Shown: positions 30,268 through 39,916, counted from the stretch's first letter. The stretch is 64,000 nucleotides of DNA from Borborobacter arsenicus (GCF_003934165.1 NZ_RKST01000001.1:434001-498000); one strand, 5' to 3'. Program-made: numbers and translations. Notes: generated from the letters alone by a model not told the origin.

Positions 30268-31001
30268 CCGCTCAACCCAAAGGCCGCCTGATTGGCGTCG
30301 GCACTGGCCCCGGCGACCCCGAACTGCTGACGCTGAAAGCCGTGCGCGCGCTGCAAGAGGCGGATGTGGTCGCCCACTTCGCCAAGCGCGGCAGCAGTGG
30401 CAATGCCCGCGCCATCGTTTCCGGCCATTTGAAGCCGCAAATCATCGAACTGCCGCTGCTCTATCCGGTGACCACTGAGATCAACAAGGATCATGCCGAT
30501 TACAAATCGGCGATTAGCGCATTCTATGAAGAGTCGGCGCAGGCCGTGGCCAACCATCTCAAGGCGGGGCGGATCGTAGCCGTTCTCAGCGAAGGCGATC
30601 CGCTATTCTACGGCTCCTATATGCATCTCCACGTGCGGCTGGCGTCAGATTTTCCGACCGAAGTCATCCCTGGCATCAGCGCCATGTCCGGCTGCTGGTC
30701 GCAAACCGGTCTGCCCATCGTGCAGGGCGACGACGTGCTGAATGTCCTGCCCGGCACGTTGAGCGAGTTCGACCTGACCCGTCGTCTGGCCGATGCCGAT
30801 GCCGCCGTCATCATGAAGGTCGGGCGCAATCTGCCTAAAATCCGCCGCGCGCTCGAAGCAACGGGCAAGCTGGACCGTGCCGTCTATGTCGAGCGCGGCA
30901 CGATGCAGAACACCGCCTCCATGAAGCTTGCCGCAAAGACCGACGACACCGCACCCTATTTTTCCATTGTTCTGGTGCCGGGTTGGGAGGGGCGGCCATG
31001 A
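30264..31001 (+). CDS. cobI: Precorrin-2 C20-methyltransferase
   Basis: SAM-dependent methyltransferase (245 aa) that turns precorrin-2 into precorrin-3A. It is of the SUMT-like fold, with GVGTGPGDPELLTLKAVRAL at residues 9-28, the LSEGDPLFYGSYMHLHVRL motif near 110, and PGISAMSGCWSQTGLP near 135, which forms the SAM pocket. It overlaps cobH and cobJ by 4 bp on either side, so translation is coupled along cobG-H-I-J. Confidence 0.96.
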   Translation: MTAQPKGRLIGVGTGPGDPELLTLKAVRALQEADVVAHFAKRGSSGNARAIVSGHLKPQIIELPLLYPVTTEINKDHADYKSAISAFYEESAQAVANHLKAGRIVAVLSEGDPLFYGSYMHLHVRLASDFPTEVIPGISAMSGCWSQTGLPIVQGDDVLNVLPGTLSEFDLTRRLADADAAVIMKVGRNLPKIRRALEATGKLDRAVYVERGTMQNTASMKLAAKTDDTAPYFSIVLVPGWEGRP

Positions 31002-31762
31002 GCGGGCGTCTCTTCGTCATCGGGCTTGGTCCCGGCAATCGCGGCCAAGTCACGCCGGAAGCGAGCCGTGCCGTGGCGGAAGCCGAATTCTTCTACGGCT
31101 ACGGCCCTTATGTCGAACGGCTGGAGTTGCGACCCGACCAGACCCGCATCGCCTCCGACAATCGCGAAGAACTGTCCCGCGCCAACGCCGCGCTGCAAAA
31201 GGCGGCCGAAGGCGCCAGCGTTGCCGTGGTTTCAGGCGGCGACCCCGGCGTCTTTGCCATGGCCGCCGCCATCTGCGAGGCAATCGATACCGGCCCGGCG
31301 CAATGGCGCGATGTCGAACTGACAATCATTCCCGGCGTCACCGCCATGCTGGCCGTCGCAGCCCGCATCGGCGCACCGCTCGGCCATGATTTCTGCGCAA
31401 TCTCGCTGTCGGACAATCTGAAGCCGTGGGACCTGATCGTCAGGCGGCTGGAGGCTGCTGCCAGCGCCGGTTTCGTCATCGCGCTCTACAACCCGATCAG
31501 CAAGGCGCGGCCCTGGCAACTCGGCAGCGCCTTCGAGACGCTGCGCCGCATCCTGCCCGACACCACGCCGGTCATCTTCGGCCGCGCCGCCGGCCGGCCC
31601 GACGAGCGCATCGAGATCACACCCCTTTCCCAGGCAAGGCCGGAGCAGGCCGATATGGCCACCTGCGTCATGATCGGCTCGGCCGAGACGCGCATCATCG
31701 AGCGTAAGGGTCGGGCTCCGCTGGTCTACACACCGCGCTTTTCGGCAGGTTCGAACCAATGA
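30998..31762 (+). CDS. cobJ: Precorrin-3B C17-methyltransferase
   Basis: Methylates C17 and drives ring contraction, forming precorrin-4 (254 aa). The SAM-fold motifs are VIGLGPGNRGQVTPEASRAV at the N-terminus, VSGGDPGVFAMAAAICEA near 78, and LYNPISKARPWQL near 165. The ATG at 30998 overlaps the cobI stop, so the five residues encoded upstream are ignored. Its 3' end overlaps the 3' end of the opposing cobK by 37 bp. Confidence 0.95.
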   Translation: MSGRLFVIGLGPGNRGQVTPEASRAVAEAEFFYGYGPYVERLELRPDQTRIASDNREELSRANAALQKAAEGASVAVVSGGDPGVFAMAAAICEAIDTGPAQWRDVELTIIPGVTAMLAVAARIGAPLGHDFCAISLSDNLKPWDLIVRRLEAAASAGFVIALYNPISKARPWQLGSAFETLRRILPDTTPVIFGRAAGRPDERIEITPLSQARPEQADMATCVMIGSAETRIIERKGRAPLVYTPRFSAGSNQ

Positions 31763-32490
31763 TCGATCCAGCCGACAAGCTCCGAAACGCTCGCTGCCTG
31801 CCGCACCTGCGGCAGTTCCGGCCGGCGCAGCAGGATCACCTCGACGCCAAGTTTTCGTGCTGCGGCGATCTTGCCATAGGTAGCCGTCCCGCCGCTGTTC
31901 TTGGCCACGATCGCATCTATGTGATGGCTGGCCAGGAGGCTGCCTTCGTCTTCCTCGCGAAACGGCCCCCGTGCCAGGATATAGGTCGCGTGTGGCACGG
32001 CAAGCCGCGGTTCGACCGGATCGACACTGCGGATGACATAGGCATGTTGCGGGGCTTTTTCGAAATCTCCGATTTCCTGTCGTCCCAGCGCAAGGAACAC
32101 CCGGCGTGGCTTTGCGCCGAGCGCCGCAACCGCTCCCGCGCCATTTTCGACCAGCGTCCAACGATCGCCTTCGACCGGCTCCCAGGCCGGGCGGCGCAGC
32201 GCTACGAGCGGGATACCCGCGATCTTGCCGGCTTCGGCCGCGTTGCGCGAAATGGTCGCCGCATAAGGGTGCGTCGCATCGACCAGCAGGCCGATCCGTT
32301 CAGCACGCAGATAGTTTGCGAGCCCTTCGGCGCCTCCGAAGCCGCCGCTTCGCACAGGCACCGGCAGAGCCGCCGGCTCGGCGGTGCGACCGGCAAGCGA
32401 CATGGTCACCTTCAATCCGGCACGATGCGCCAGTTGCCCGGCCAATTGCCGGGCTTCGGTCGTTCCACCAAGTATCAAAATGCGGTGCAT
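31726..32490 (-). CDS. cobK: Precorrin-6A reductase
   Basis: NADPH-dependent reduction of precorrin-6A to 6B (254 aa from the ATG at 32490). Family motifs are ILILGGTTEARQLA at the start, LLVDATHPYAATISRNAAEA near 85, RRVFLALGRQEIGDF near 135, and VAKNSGGTATYGKIAAAR near 205. Three ATG codons stand in a row (32496, 32493, 32490), and the last has the best spacing from AGCAGG. The frame stays open far upstream into antisense sequence, which is not part of the gene. It is inverted inside the cob cluster and its start region collides with that of cobL. Confidence 0.94.
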   Translation of the reverse strand: MHRILILGGTTEARQLAGQLAHRAGLKVTMSLAGRTAEPAALPVPVRSGGFGGAEGLANYLRAERIGLLVDATHPYAATISRNAAEAGKIAGIPLVALRRPAWEPVEGDRWTLVENGAGAVAALGAKPRRVFLALGRQEIGDFEKAPQHAYVIRSVDPVEPRLAVPHATYILARGPFREEDEGSLLASHHIDAIVAKNSGGTATYGKIAAARKLGVEVILLRRPELPQVRQAASVSELVGWIDHWFEPAEKRGV

Positions 32491-32494
32491 CATC

Positions 32495-33733
32495 ATGCCT
32501 GCTGAGCGCCAATTATCCGCCGCACCTGATCGCTGGCTCACCATCGTCGGCATCGGCGAAGACGGTGTAGAAGGTCTTGGTGACGAGGCCAAGCGCCGGA
32601 TCGCCGAGGCCGAGACGGTTTTTGGCGGCAGACGGCATTTGGCGCTGGTGGAAGGGCTCGTGCGTGGCAGGGCGCAGCCATGGCCCACACCCTTCGACGC
32701 CGGCATGCAAGCGGTGATCGCACTTCGCGGGCAGCGCATCTGCGTGCTCGCCTCCGGTGATCCCTTCTGCCACGGCGTCGGCACAACGCTCGCCCGCCAT
32801 GTGCCCGCCGACGAGATGCATGTCATCCCGGCACCCTCTTCCTTCAGCCTTGCCGCCGCCCGGCTCAGCTGGTCGCTGCCCGAGATTGCGACAATCTCGC
32901 TGCATGGCAAGCCGATCGACCTGATCCGGCCGCTGCTGCACCCAAAGACGCGCATTCTGGCTCTGACTTCCGATGGCAATGGGTCGGCAGCGATTGCCCG
33001 CCTGCTATCGGAATTGGGCTTTGGCCCGTCGCGGCTGACGGTGCTGGAAGCGCTCGGCGGGCAGGCCGAACGGCTGATGTCGGCCCAGGCATCGACCTTC
33101 GACCTTAAAAACATCAGCCCCCTCAATGTTTTGGCGATCGAAGTGGAATCAACGCCTGAAGCGCGCATCCTGCCACTCAGCGCCGGCATAGCGGATGATC
33201 TGTTCGAGCATGACGGCCAGATCACCAAGCGGGAGATCCGCGCGGTCACCCTGTCGGCCTTGGCGCCGCGCCGTGGCGAGTTGTTGTGGGACGTTGGCGC
33301 CGGCTCCGGGTCGATTGCGATCGAATGGATGCTGCGCGACCCGTCACTGTGCGCCATCGCGATCGAGGCTTCCCCCGAGCGGGCCGTCCGGATCGGCCGC
33401 AATTCGGTTGCCTGCGGCGTCCCCGGGCTCACGGTCATCGAAGGACGTGCGCCGGTTGCCTTGTCGGGGCTGCAAACACCCGATGCGATCTTTGTCGGCG
33501 GGGGCGGCACGCAAGCTGGCGTGATGGATGCCGCCATCGACGCCCTGCCCGCCGGCGGGCGGCTGGTCGCCAACGCGGTCACATTGGAGATGGAAGCCCT
33601 GCTGCTTTCCCTGCACGCGAAGCATGGTGGCGACCTCATTCGGCTTTCGGTATCGCGCACGACACCGGTCGGCTCGATGCAGGGCTGGCGGCCGGCGATG
33701 CCCGTCACGCAATGGGCATGGGTGAAGCCATGA
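32495..33733 (+). CDS. cobL: Precorrin-6Y C5,15-methyltransferase (decarboxylating)
   Basis: A bifunctional enzyme of 412 aa. The N-terminal CbiE-like methyltransferase domain (WLTIVGIGEDGVEGL, then VLASGDPFCHGVG) adds a methyl at C5. The C-terminal CbiT-like domain (RGELLWDVGAGSGSIAIEW, a Rossmann SAM site) methylates C15 and decarboxylates the C12 acetate chain. The ATG at 32495 (MPAERQLSAAPDRW) is chosen over an upstream in-frame ATG at 32384 that lies within antisense cobK sequence. Its stop overlaps cobE in an ATGA. Confidence 0.95.
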   Translation: MPAERQLSAAPDRWLTIVGIGEDGVEGLGDEAKRRIAEAETVFGGRRHLALVEGLVRGRAQPWPTPFDAGMQAVIALRGQRICVLASGDPFCHGVGTTLARHVPADEMHVIPAPSSFSLAAARLSWSLPEIATISLHGKPIDLIRPLLHPKTRILALTSDGNGSAAIARLLSELGFGPSRLTVLEALGGQAERLMSAQASTFDLKNISPLNVLAIEVESTPEARILPLSAGIADDLFEHDGQITKREIRAVTLSALAPRRGELLWDVGAGSGSIAIEWMLRDPSLCAIAIEASPERAVRIGRNSVACGVPGLTVIEGRAPVALSGLQTPDAIFVGGGGTQAGVMDAAIDALPAGGRLVANAVTLEMEALLLSLHAKHGGDLIRLSVSRTTPVGSMQGWRPAMPVTQWAWVKP

Positions 33734-34116
33734 TCGTCGCAGGCATCGGCAGCCGCAAAGGTGTCGGCGAAGAACAGGTTCTGAACGCGATCCGTAAGAC
33801 CCTGGCGCAGTATGACCTTGATCCATCGCGCCTCGATGGCCTCGCCACCGCGACACTGAAAAGACAGGAGGCGGCGATCTTTTCGGCAGCACGCAAGCTT
33901 GGACTGCCCGTCACCATCGTGGACGACGATGCATTGGCAAAGGCCGGGGCGTATGTGCCAAGCCATTCGCAGCTTTCGCTGGCACTCACCGGCGCACCTT
34001 CGGTCTCGGAAGCGGCAGCCCTTGCCGCCGCCGGCGAGGACGCCCGACTACTCGGACCGCGTCTTTTGCTCGATTCGGTTACCTGTGCTGTTGCCATCAG
34101 TGGAGAACGCCCGTGA
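33730..34116 (+). CDS. cobE: Cobalamin biosynthesis protein CobE (CbiG C-terminal-like)
   Basis: A 128-residue protein homologous to the C-terminal domain of CbiG. It opens [21 protein letters not shown], with [16 protein letters not shown] and [12 protein letters not shown] following. CobE is required in the aerobic pathway of P. denitrificans, but its precise step is unsettled. The start overlaps the cobL stop and its own stop overlaps the cobM GTG, a tight operon arrangement that supports the 33730 start over the much longer upstream open frame. Confidence 0.9.
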   Translation: MIVAGIGSRKGVGEEQVLNAIRKTLAQYDLDPSRLDGLATATLKRQEAAIFSAARKLGLPVTIVDDDALAKAGAYVPSHSQLSLALTGAPSVSEAAALAAAGEDARLLGPRLLLDSVTCAVAISGERP

Positions 34117-34877
34117 CCGTCCACTTCATCGGTGCCGGCCCTGGCGCCGCCGACCTCATCACCGTTCGCGGCCGCGATCTTCTGGTCCGCTGCCCGGTCT
34201 GCCTCTATGCCGGTTCGATCGTCCCTGCAGAAATGCTCGCCTATTGCGCGCCCGGCACAAAGCTTGTCGACACCGCGCCGCTATCGCTCGATGAGATCGA
34301 GGCCGAATATCTTGCGGCTCATAATGCCGGGAAGGATGTCGCCCGGCTGCATTCGGGCGACCTTTCCGTCTGGAGCGCAGTGGCCGAACAGATACGCCGG
34401 CTTGAGCGCCATGGCATTCCTTATACATTGACACCGGGGGTTCCGGCCTTTGCCGCCGCCGCCGCCGCACTTGGCCGCGAATTGACGATCCCCGCACTGG
34501 CGCAATCGCTTGTGCTGACCCGTATTTCGGGCCGCGCCTCCCCCATGCCTGCCGGCGAAACGCTCTCCGCCTTCGGCAAGACCGGATCGACACTCGCCAT
34601 CCATCTCGCCATCCATGCCATCGATCGGATCGTTGCAGAATTGACACCGCTCTACGGTGCCGATTGCCCGGTAGCGGTGGTCTTTCACGCCTCATGGCCA
34701 GACGAGCGCGTCATCCGCGGCACATTGGCCACGATCGCTGCAACCCTTGCCGCCGACCCGATCGAGCGGACAGCCATCATTTTCGTCGGGCCTACCTTGG
34801 CTGCAGAGGAATTTCGCGAGAGCTCGCTCTATGACGCCTATTATCAGCGCCGTTTCCGGGGGCGTGACACGCTATGA
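34113..34877 (+). CDS. cobM: Precorrin-4 C11-methyltransferase
   Basis: SAM-dependent methyltransferase that forms precorrin-5 (254 aa). The family signatures are [19 protein letters not shown] at the N-terminus, [16 protein letters not shown] near 30, [16 protein letters not shown] near 83, and [18 protein letters not shown] near 107. It begins with GTG, overlapping the cobE stop. The 3' end overlaps the opposing cbiD gene by 34 bp. Confidence 0.95.
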   Translation: MTVHFIGAGPGAADLITVRGRDLLVRCPVCLYAGSIVPAEMLAYCAPGTKLVDTAPLSLDEIEAEYLAAHNAGKDVARLHSGDLSVWSAVAEQIRRLERHGIPYTLTPGVPAFAAAAAALGRELTIPALAQSLVLTRISGRASPMPAGETLSAFGKTGSTLAIHLAIHAIDRIVAELTPLYGADCPVAVVFHASWPDERVIRGTLATIAATLAADPIERTAIIFVGPTLAAEEFRESSLYDAYYQRRFRGRDTL

Positions 34878-35974
34878 GCAGGCGCGAAGGGCGCATGCCC
34901 CATCAACACGCCGTCGCGGTTGAACACCAGTATTTCAAGCTCGATGTCGAGCGTTTCCAGCACATCCGCCGCCACTCGCCAAGCGCCGTGCGCAATCGCT
35001 TCTCCGACCGGCACGCCCTCGGCCGTCGCCAGCCCAAAGGCCTCCGCAACGGTATTGGCGCCGCGAATGCGCCCGGCCAGCGGCTCGCTCGCACCCGCTT
35101 CGACCGCCACGGCCGCCAGTGCCTCCAGATCGGGCGCGCCGCGCTTGGAATGAAGGTCAAGCATGCCCTGCGCCAGCTTGGTCATCTTGGCGACGCCGCC
35201 GGCGACTGTCACGCGCGGCAGCGGATGGGCGCGGATATATTTCAGCATGCCGCCGACGAAATCGCCCATGTCGATCAGCTGCACCTCGTTGAAGCCGTGG
35301 ACTTTCTGCATCGCCATTTCCGAGGCGTTGCCAGTAGAGCCGCCAACATGGGTGAAGCCCATGGCGCGTGCCACATCGACGCCGCGATGGATCGAGTGAA
35401 TCCAGGACGAGCAGGAATAGGGAATGACGATGCCGGTCGTTCCAAGGATCGAAATCCCGCCCAGAATACCGAGGCGCGGATTGAGCGTCTTTTTCGCCAT
35501 TTCCTCGCCTTCGGGCACGGAAATCTCAACCTCGAAATCGGCATTCTCACCGGCCACCTCGCGGATGGCCGCCACAATCATGCGGCGCGGCACCGGATTG
35601 ATCGCCGGCTCGCCCATCGGGATCGGCAGGCCGGGGCGCGTCACCAGGCCGACGCCCGATCCGCGCTGGAATATGATACCCGATCCTGGCTTGCCGGCGC
35701 GCACCGTGCTCTTGACCAGCGCGCCGTGCGTGACGTCGGGATCGTCACCTGCATCCTTGACGATGCCTGCCATGGCCTGCCCATTGCTCAATTTGTGATC
35801 GGCCAGCGCGAATGCCACGACATTGCCGCCCGGCAGCGTGATTTCGACAGGGTCGGGAAAGGTCCCGGTCATAAGCGCCGTGCAGGCGGCCTTGGTCGCA
35901 GCGGTTGCGCAGGCGCCCGTGGTCCAGCCACGGCGCAAGGGGGCTTCTTCGGCGGGAGCAGCTTCGGTGGTCAT
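34844..35974 (-). CDS. cbiD: Cobalt-precorrin-5B C1-methyltransferase type CbiD
   Basis: CbiD performs the C1 methylation and deacylation step that CobF carries out in the P. denitrificans route. Family sequence is clear: [19 protein letters not shown] near residue 14, [26 protein letters not shown] near 104, and [21 protein letters not shown] near 178. The ATG at 35974 ([10 protein letters not shown]) gives 376 aa. The open frame upstream of it is antisense to cobA. It is on the minus strand within the cluster, overlapping cobM at its 3' end. It serves the aerobic pathway here because cobG and cobN are present and no cobF is seen. Confidence 0.94.
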   Translation of the reverse strand: MTTEAAPAEEAPLRRGWTTGACATAATKAACTALMTGTFPDPVEITLPGGNVVAFALADHKLSNGQAMAGIVKDAGDDPDVTHGALVKSTVRAGKPGSGIIFQRGSGVGLVTRPGLPIPMGEPAINPVPRRMIVAAIREVAGENADFEVEISVPEGEEMAKKTLNPRLGILGGISILGTTGIVIPYSCSSWIHSIHRGVDVARAMGFTHVGGSTGNASEMAMQKVHGFNEVQLIDMGDFVGGMLKYIRAHPLPRVTVAGGVAKMTKLAQGMLDLHSKRGAPDLEALAAVAVEAGASEPLAGRIRGANTVAEAFGLATAEGVPVGEAIAHGAWRVAADVLETLDIELEILVFNRDGVLMGHAPFAPAHSVSRPRKRR

Positions 35975-36027
35975 GCAACACTCTATAGGCTTGGCAAAGC
36001 CGTCCGTCATCGTCGAAAGCGGCATCC

Positions 36028-36813
36028 ATGAGTCTCGAAAAAGCCATCGCCCGTCTCGGGCATCAACCACCGCGCCTGGAGCCGGGTCATGTTTGGCTCA
36101 CCGGCGCCGGGCCGGGCGATCCCGGCTGCCTGACACTCGATGTGCTGTCGGCGCTCTCCCAGGCCGATGCGCTGGTGCATGACGCGCTGGTCTCGCCCGA
36201 AATCATCGCCATTGCCGAGCAAGCCGAGAAATTCTTCGTCGGCAAGCGCGGCGGCAGGCTCTCGATCCCGCAGGACGACATCAACGCCTTGCTGGTGAAG
36301 CTTGCGCGGGAGAGCCGCAAGGTCGTGCGGTTGAAGGGTGGGCATCCCTTCGTCTTCGGCCGCGGCGCGGAAGAAGCGCTGGTGCTGACGCGCGAGAATA
36401 TTCCCTGGCGCGTCCTTTCAGGCATCACCTCGGCTTTCGGCGGACTGACCTCGGCCGGCATTCCGGCGACGATGCGCGGCGTTAACGGCGCAATCATCCT
36501 CGCCACCGGCTTTGCGGCCGTCACCGACGATCGTCCCGACTGGGCAGCCCTTGCCCGTACCGGCCAGCCCATCGCCATCTATATGGGCCTGACACATATG
36601 GCCGACACTGTCGCCCAGCTCCTGGCAGCAGGATTGCCTGAAGACACACCGGCGGCGCTGGTCGAGAACGGCTCCCTGCCGCAAGAGCGCACGGTTACCG
36701 CAACGCTCGGTGGCCTGGTCGAGGCCGCCGAGCGTGAGAAGGTCGTCTCGCCCGCACTGATCGTTATTGGCGGCATAGTATCGCTGCGCGCCGGGTTGCT
36801 GGGGAAATCATGA
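36028..36813 (+). CDS. cobA: Uroporphyrinogen-III C-methyltransferase
   Basis: Methylates uroporphyrinogen III at C2 and C7 to give precorrin-2, the entry into corrin synthesis (261 aa). The SUMT motifs are WLTGAGPGDPGCLTLDVLSA near residue 24, VVRLKGGHPFVFGRGAEEA near 100, and SGITSAFGGLTSAGIPAT near 132. It lacks the CysG dehydrogenase/ferrochelatase domain, so it is a stand-alone SUMT. It overlaps cobB by 4 bp. The 53 bp between it and the divergent cbiD must hold promoters for either gene, if they have their own. Confidence 0.95.
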   Translation: MSLEKAIARLGHQPPRLEPGHVWLTGAGPGDPGCLTLDVLSALSQADALVHDALVSPEIIAIAEQAEKFFVGKRGGRLSIPQDDINALLVKLARESRKVVRLKGGHPFVFGRGAEEALVLTRENIPWRVLSGITSAFGGLTSAGIPATMRGVNGAIILATGFAAVTDDRPDWAALARTGQPIAIYMGLTHMADTVAQLLAAGLPEDTPAALVENGSLPQERTVTATLGGLVEAAEREKVVSPALIVIGGIVSLRAGLLGKS

Positions 36814-38123
36814 CTGCTCGAGGCCTCATCATCGGTGCGCCGCGTTCCGGCTCCGGCAAGACCAGCGTCACCATCGGCATCCTGCGTGCCTTGTCGCGAC
36901 GTTGCATACGCGTCGGCGGCGCCAAATCCGGGCCTGATTATATCGATCCCGGTTTTCACCACGCCGCCACCGGAAGGCCTGGCGTCAATCTCGACAGTTG
37001 GGCGATGTCGCCCGCGCTGCTGAACACGCTGGCCGCCGACGCGGCAAACAGCGCCGATCTGCTCTTCATCGAAAGCGCCATGGGGCTGTTCGATGGCATA
37101 CCCGGCCCGGCCGGCCGCTCTGGGTCGGCGGCCGATCTCGCCCGCCTCTACGGCCTGCCTGTCCTGCTCGTGCTCGATGTTTCAGGCCAGTCGCAGACAG
37201 CGGCGGCTATCGCCAAGGGCTTCGCCACCTATGATCCGGCGGTGCGCATCGCCGGCGTCGTGCTCAACCGGCTGGGTAGCGACCGGCACAAGCGCCTCGC
37301 CGGCGAGGCGATCGAAGCGCTCGGCCTGCCGGTTGTCGGCGCCATATTGCGTGATTCGGCTCTGTCGCTTCCCGAACGCCATCTCGGCCTCGTTCAGGCC
37401 GGCGAGCATGCCGACCTGATGGCGCATCTCGACATTCTGGCCGATATGGCCGAACGCTCGCTCGATCTTGACGCGATCATCTCCCTGATGATGCCGCTGG
37501 CGCCGAGCGGCGAGGATTTTGCCGACGCCCTGCCCCCTCCCGGCCAGCGCATTGCCCTGGCGCAGGACGCAGCCTTCACCTTCCTTTACCCGCATGTGGC
37601 CTCGCATTGGCGCAAGCAGGGCGCTGAGATCATGCCGTTTTCGCCGCTGGCCGACGAGGCGCCCCCACCTGATTGCGATGTCTGCTGGCTGCCCGGCGGC
37701 TATCCGGAATTGCATGCCGGCAGGCTCGCTTCGGCGCATGCCTATCGTGCCGGAATGGAAAAATTTGCCGCGACAAAGCCCGTCCATGGCGAGTGCGGTG
37801 GCTTCATGGCCCTGGGTGAAGCCTTAGAAGACGCCACCGGCGTCACCCATCGCATGCTCGGCCTGCTCGGCCACTCGACCAGCTTCGCCAGGCGCAAGAT
37901 GCATCTCGGCTACCGCCAGGCGACATTGCTTGCGGATTGCCCGATCGGACTGCAAGGAAGCGTAGTGCGCGGCCACGAATTCCACTATGCCCAGATCACC
38001 ACACCGGGTACCGACGCCCCGCTGGCGGCACTGGCGGACGGACAGGGCAATGCGCTGGGCGAGTTCGGCGGGCGGCGCGGCAACGTCACCGGCACTTTCT
38101 TCCATGCCATCGCCAAGGGCTGA
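36810..38123 (+). CDS. cobB: Cobyrinate (hydrogenobyrinate) a,c-diamide synthase
   Basis: Glutamine- and ATP-dependent amidation of the a and c carboxylates (437 aa). The N-terminal P-loop domain has GAPRSGSGKTSVTIGILRAL near residue 7 and GGAKSGPDYIDPGFH. The C-terminal class I glutaminase-like domain has the catalytic Cys in PVHGECGGFMALGEAL near 330 and a terminal GSVVRGHEFHYAQI. It begins inside the cobA stop and is followed 3 bp later by cobS. Confidence 0.95.
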   Translation: MTARGLIIGAPRSGSGKTSVTIGILRALSRRCIRVGGAKSGPDYIDPGFHHAATGRPGVNLDSWAMSPALLNTLAADAANSADLLFIESAMGLFDGIPGPAGRSGSAADLARLYGLPVLLVLDVSGQSQTAAAIAKGFATYDPAVRIAGVVLNRLGSDRHKRLAGEAIEALGLPVVGAILRDSALSLPERHLGLVQAGEHADLMAHLDILADMAERSLDLDAIISLMMPLAPSGEDFADALPPPGQRIALAQDAAFTFLYPHVASHWRKQGAEIMPFSPLADEAPPPDCDVCWLPGGYPELHAGRLASAHAYRAGMEKFAATKPVHGECGGFMALGEALEDATGVTHRMLGLLGHSTSFARRKMHLGYRQATLLADCPIGLQGSVVRGHEFHYAQITTPGTDAPLAALADGQGNALGEFGGRRGNVTGTFFHAIAKG

Positions 38124-38126
38124 CTG

Positions 38127-38885
38127 ATGAACCGCCAGAACCGAATCTTGGGCGACATCGCCCTATCGCTCGTCTTCCTGACACGGCTGCCGCTGCCGCA
38201 TCTGGATTTTGCGGGTCGCAGCCTGTCCGCCGCCCTCTGGGCCGCTCCTGTGGTCGGCCTGACCGTGGGATTGATCGGCGGCCTCGCCTTTGCGCTTGCG
38301 GCGTGGCTGGGCATCGGTCCGGCTCCGGCTGCGGGACTCGCGCTGGCCGCAACCATGCTGACCACCTTCTGCCTGCATGAAGATGGTTTCTGCGACACCG
38401 CCGACGGCTTCGGCGGCGGCACGACCCGCGAGCGCAAGCTGGAAATCATGCGCGACAGCCGCATCGGCACTTATGGTGCGGCAGCACTTGTGCTGTCGAT
38501 CCTGCTGCGCTGGTCAGCACTTTACGATCTTGCCACAGTCCCGAACGTGCTGGCTGGCCTCGTTGCCGCCCATGCTGCCTCGCGCGGGCTCATTCCAGCC
38601 TTCCTGCATCTCCTGCCCTCCGCCCGCACCACTGGCCTTTCCGCCGACGCCGGCGCGCCGACCGCCAACACCGCCATCGGCGGCGCGGTGCTCGGCGCAC
38701 TTGCCCTGCTGATGCTCGGCCTGCCGGGTGCCCTGTTGGCTGCCCTGCTTCTCGGCCTCTGGTTCGTTCTCTTTCGCAAGCTCTGCCTTGCCCAGATCGG
38801 CGGCCACACCGGCGATACGATCGGGGCATTGCAGCAGGGCGGCGAAATACTCGTCCTGCTCATTGCCAGCGCCATTCTCATCTGA
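38127..38885 (+). CDS. cobS: Adenosylcobinamide-GDP ribazoletransferase (cobalamin synthase)
   Basis: An integral membrane enzyme that joins adenosylcobinamide-GDP to alpha-ribazole. It is 252 aa with about six hydrophobic segments and the conserved acidic motif HEDGFCDTADGFGGGTTRERKLEIMRDS split over residues 87-115, with the ending GHTGDTIGALQQGGEILVLL. This is CobS in the E. coli naming and CobV in P. denitrificans. It must not be confused with the cobaltochelatase subunit also called CobS. Confidence 0.94.
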   Translation: MNRQNRILGDIALSLVFLTRLPLPHLDFAGRSLSAALWAAPVVGLTVGLIGGLAFALAAWLGIGPAPAAGLALAATMLTTFCLHEDGFCDTADGFGGGTTRERKLEIMRDSRIGTYGAAALVLSILLRWSALYDLATVPNVLAGLVAAHAASRGLIPAFLHLLPSARTTGLSADAGAPTANTAIGGAVLGALALLMLGLPGALLAALLLGLWFVLFRKLCLAQIGGHTGDTIGALQQGGEILVLLIASAILI

Positions 38886-38905
38886 CTTTCTCTGGAGCCT
38901 GTTTC

Positions 38906-39916
38906 ATGCCTTTCAATTCTTTCGAAGATTTGCGCGCCGCTTGCCAAAACCTGCCTGCCGGCAGTGACGGGGCCGCCCAGGCCGTCGCACATCGGCAGGA
39001 TATATTGACCAAGCCGCAAGGCAGCCTCGGACGGCTGGAGACGATCGTGGCCTGGCTGGCGCGCTGGCAGGGTCGCGACATGCCAAAGCTGGACAAGGTG
39101 AAGGTGATCGTCTTCGCCGGCTCGCATGGCATCACCGCCCAGGGCGTTTCGGCCTATCCCTCCGAAGTCACCGTGCAGATGGTGGCGAATTTTGCCGCCG
39201 GCGGTGCCGCCATCAACCAATTGGCGCGCATCGCCAATGCCGAGCTTGACGTCATCCCGCTCGAACTCGACCGGCAGACCGGCGATTTTACGCAGGAACC
39301 GGCGATGAACGAGGCCGAATTCCTTGCAGCGGTCTCCACCGGCTATGAGAGTGTCGGCAAGGATATCGATCTGATCTGCTTCGGCGAGATGGGCATCGGC
39401 AACACCACGCCGGCTGCCGCCATCGCTGCCGGCCTTTTCGGCGGAGGCGCCGAAAGATGGACCGGGCGCGGCACCGGTGTCGACGATGCCGGCTTGAAGC
39501 GCAAGATCGCCGCAATCGACAAGGGGCTTGCCCGTCACACCGCGCAGGCCGCCGATCCGCTGAAGCTTGCCGCAGCCCTGGGCGGTCGGGAGCTTGCCGC
39601 CATTTTCGGCGCAACCCTTGCCGCACGCCATCTCGGCGTACCCGTTCTGCTGGACGGTTTTGTCTGCAGCGCCGCCGTCGCTCCATTGGCACGGCTGCAC
39701 CCGCAGGGGCTCGCACACGTGCTTGCCGCCCATGTCTCGGCCGAAGCCGGCCACCGCAACCTGCTTGAAGCCATGGAGCTTTCGCCGCTGCTCGATCTCG
39801 GCATGCGTCTTGGCGAAGGTTCCGGCGCTTGCCTGGCGATCAACCTCGTGCGCTCGGCGCTGGAGTGCCACACGGGCATGGCAAGCTTTGCCGAGGCAGG
39901 TGTGTCGGAAAAATAG
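38906..39916 (+). CDS. cobT: Nicotinate-nucleotide--dimethylbenzimidazole phosphoribosyltransferase
   Basis: Makes alpha-ribazole phosphate, the activated lower ligand (336 aa). Family signatures are LTKPQGSLGRLETIVAWLA near residue 33, VIVFAGSHGITAQGVSAYP near 70, and ICFGEMGIGNTTPAAAIAAGL near 158, with the catalytic Glu in AINLVRSALECHTGMA near the C-terminus. It is named CobT in E. coli and CobU in P. denitrificans. It starts 20 bp after cobS and is the last cob gene of the run. Confidence 0.95.
   Translation: MPFNSFEDLRAACQNLPAGSDGAAQAVAHRQDILTKPQGSLGRLETIVAWLARWQGRDMPKLDKVKVIVFAGSHGITAQGVSAYPSEVTVQMVANFAAGGAAINQLARIANAELDVIPLELDRQTGDFTQEPAMNEAEFLAAVSTGYESVGKDIDLICFGEMGIGNTTPAAAIAAGLFGGGAERWTGRGTGVDDAGLKRKIAAIDKGLARHTAQAADPLKLAAALGGRELAAIFGATLAARHLGVPVLLDGFVCSAAVAPLARLHPQGLAHVLAAHVSAEAGHRNLLEAMELSPLLDLGMRLGEGSGACLAINLVRSALECHTGMASFAEAGVSEK

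Noticed and set aside
31726-33966. 746-codon minus-strand open frame
   Set aside because: Only its C-terminal third (from 32490) is cobK. The rest is antisense to cobL and cobE and looks like shadow translation.
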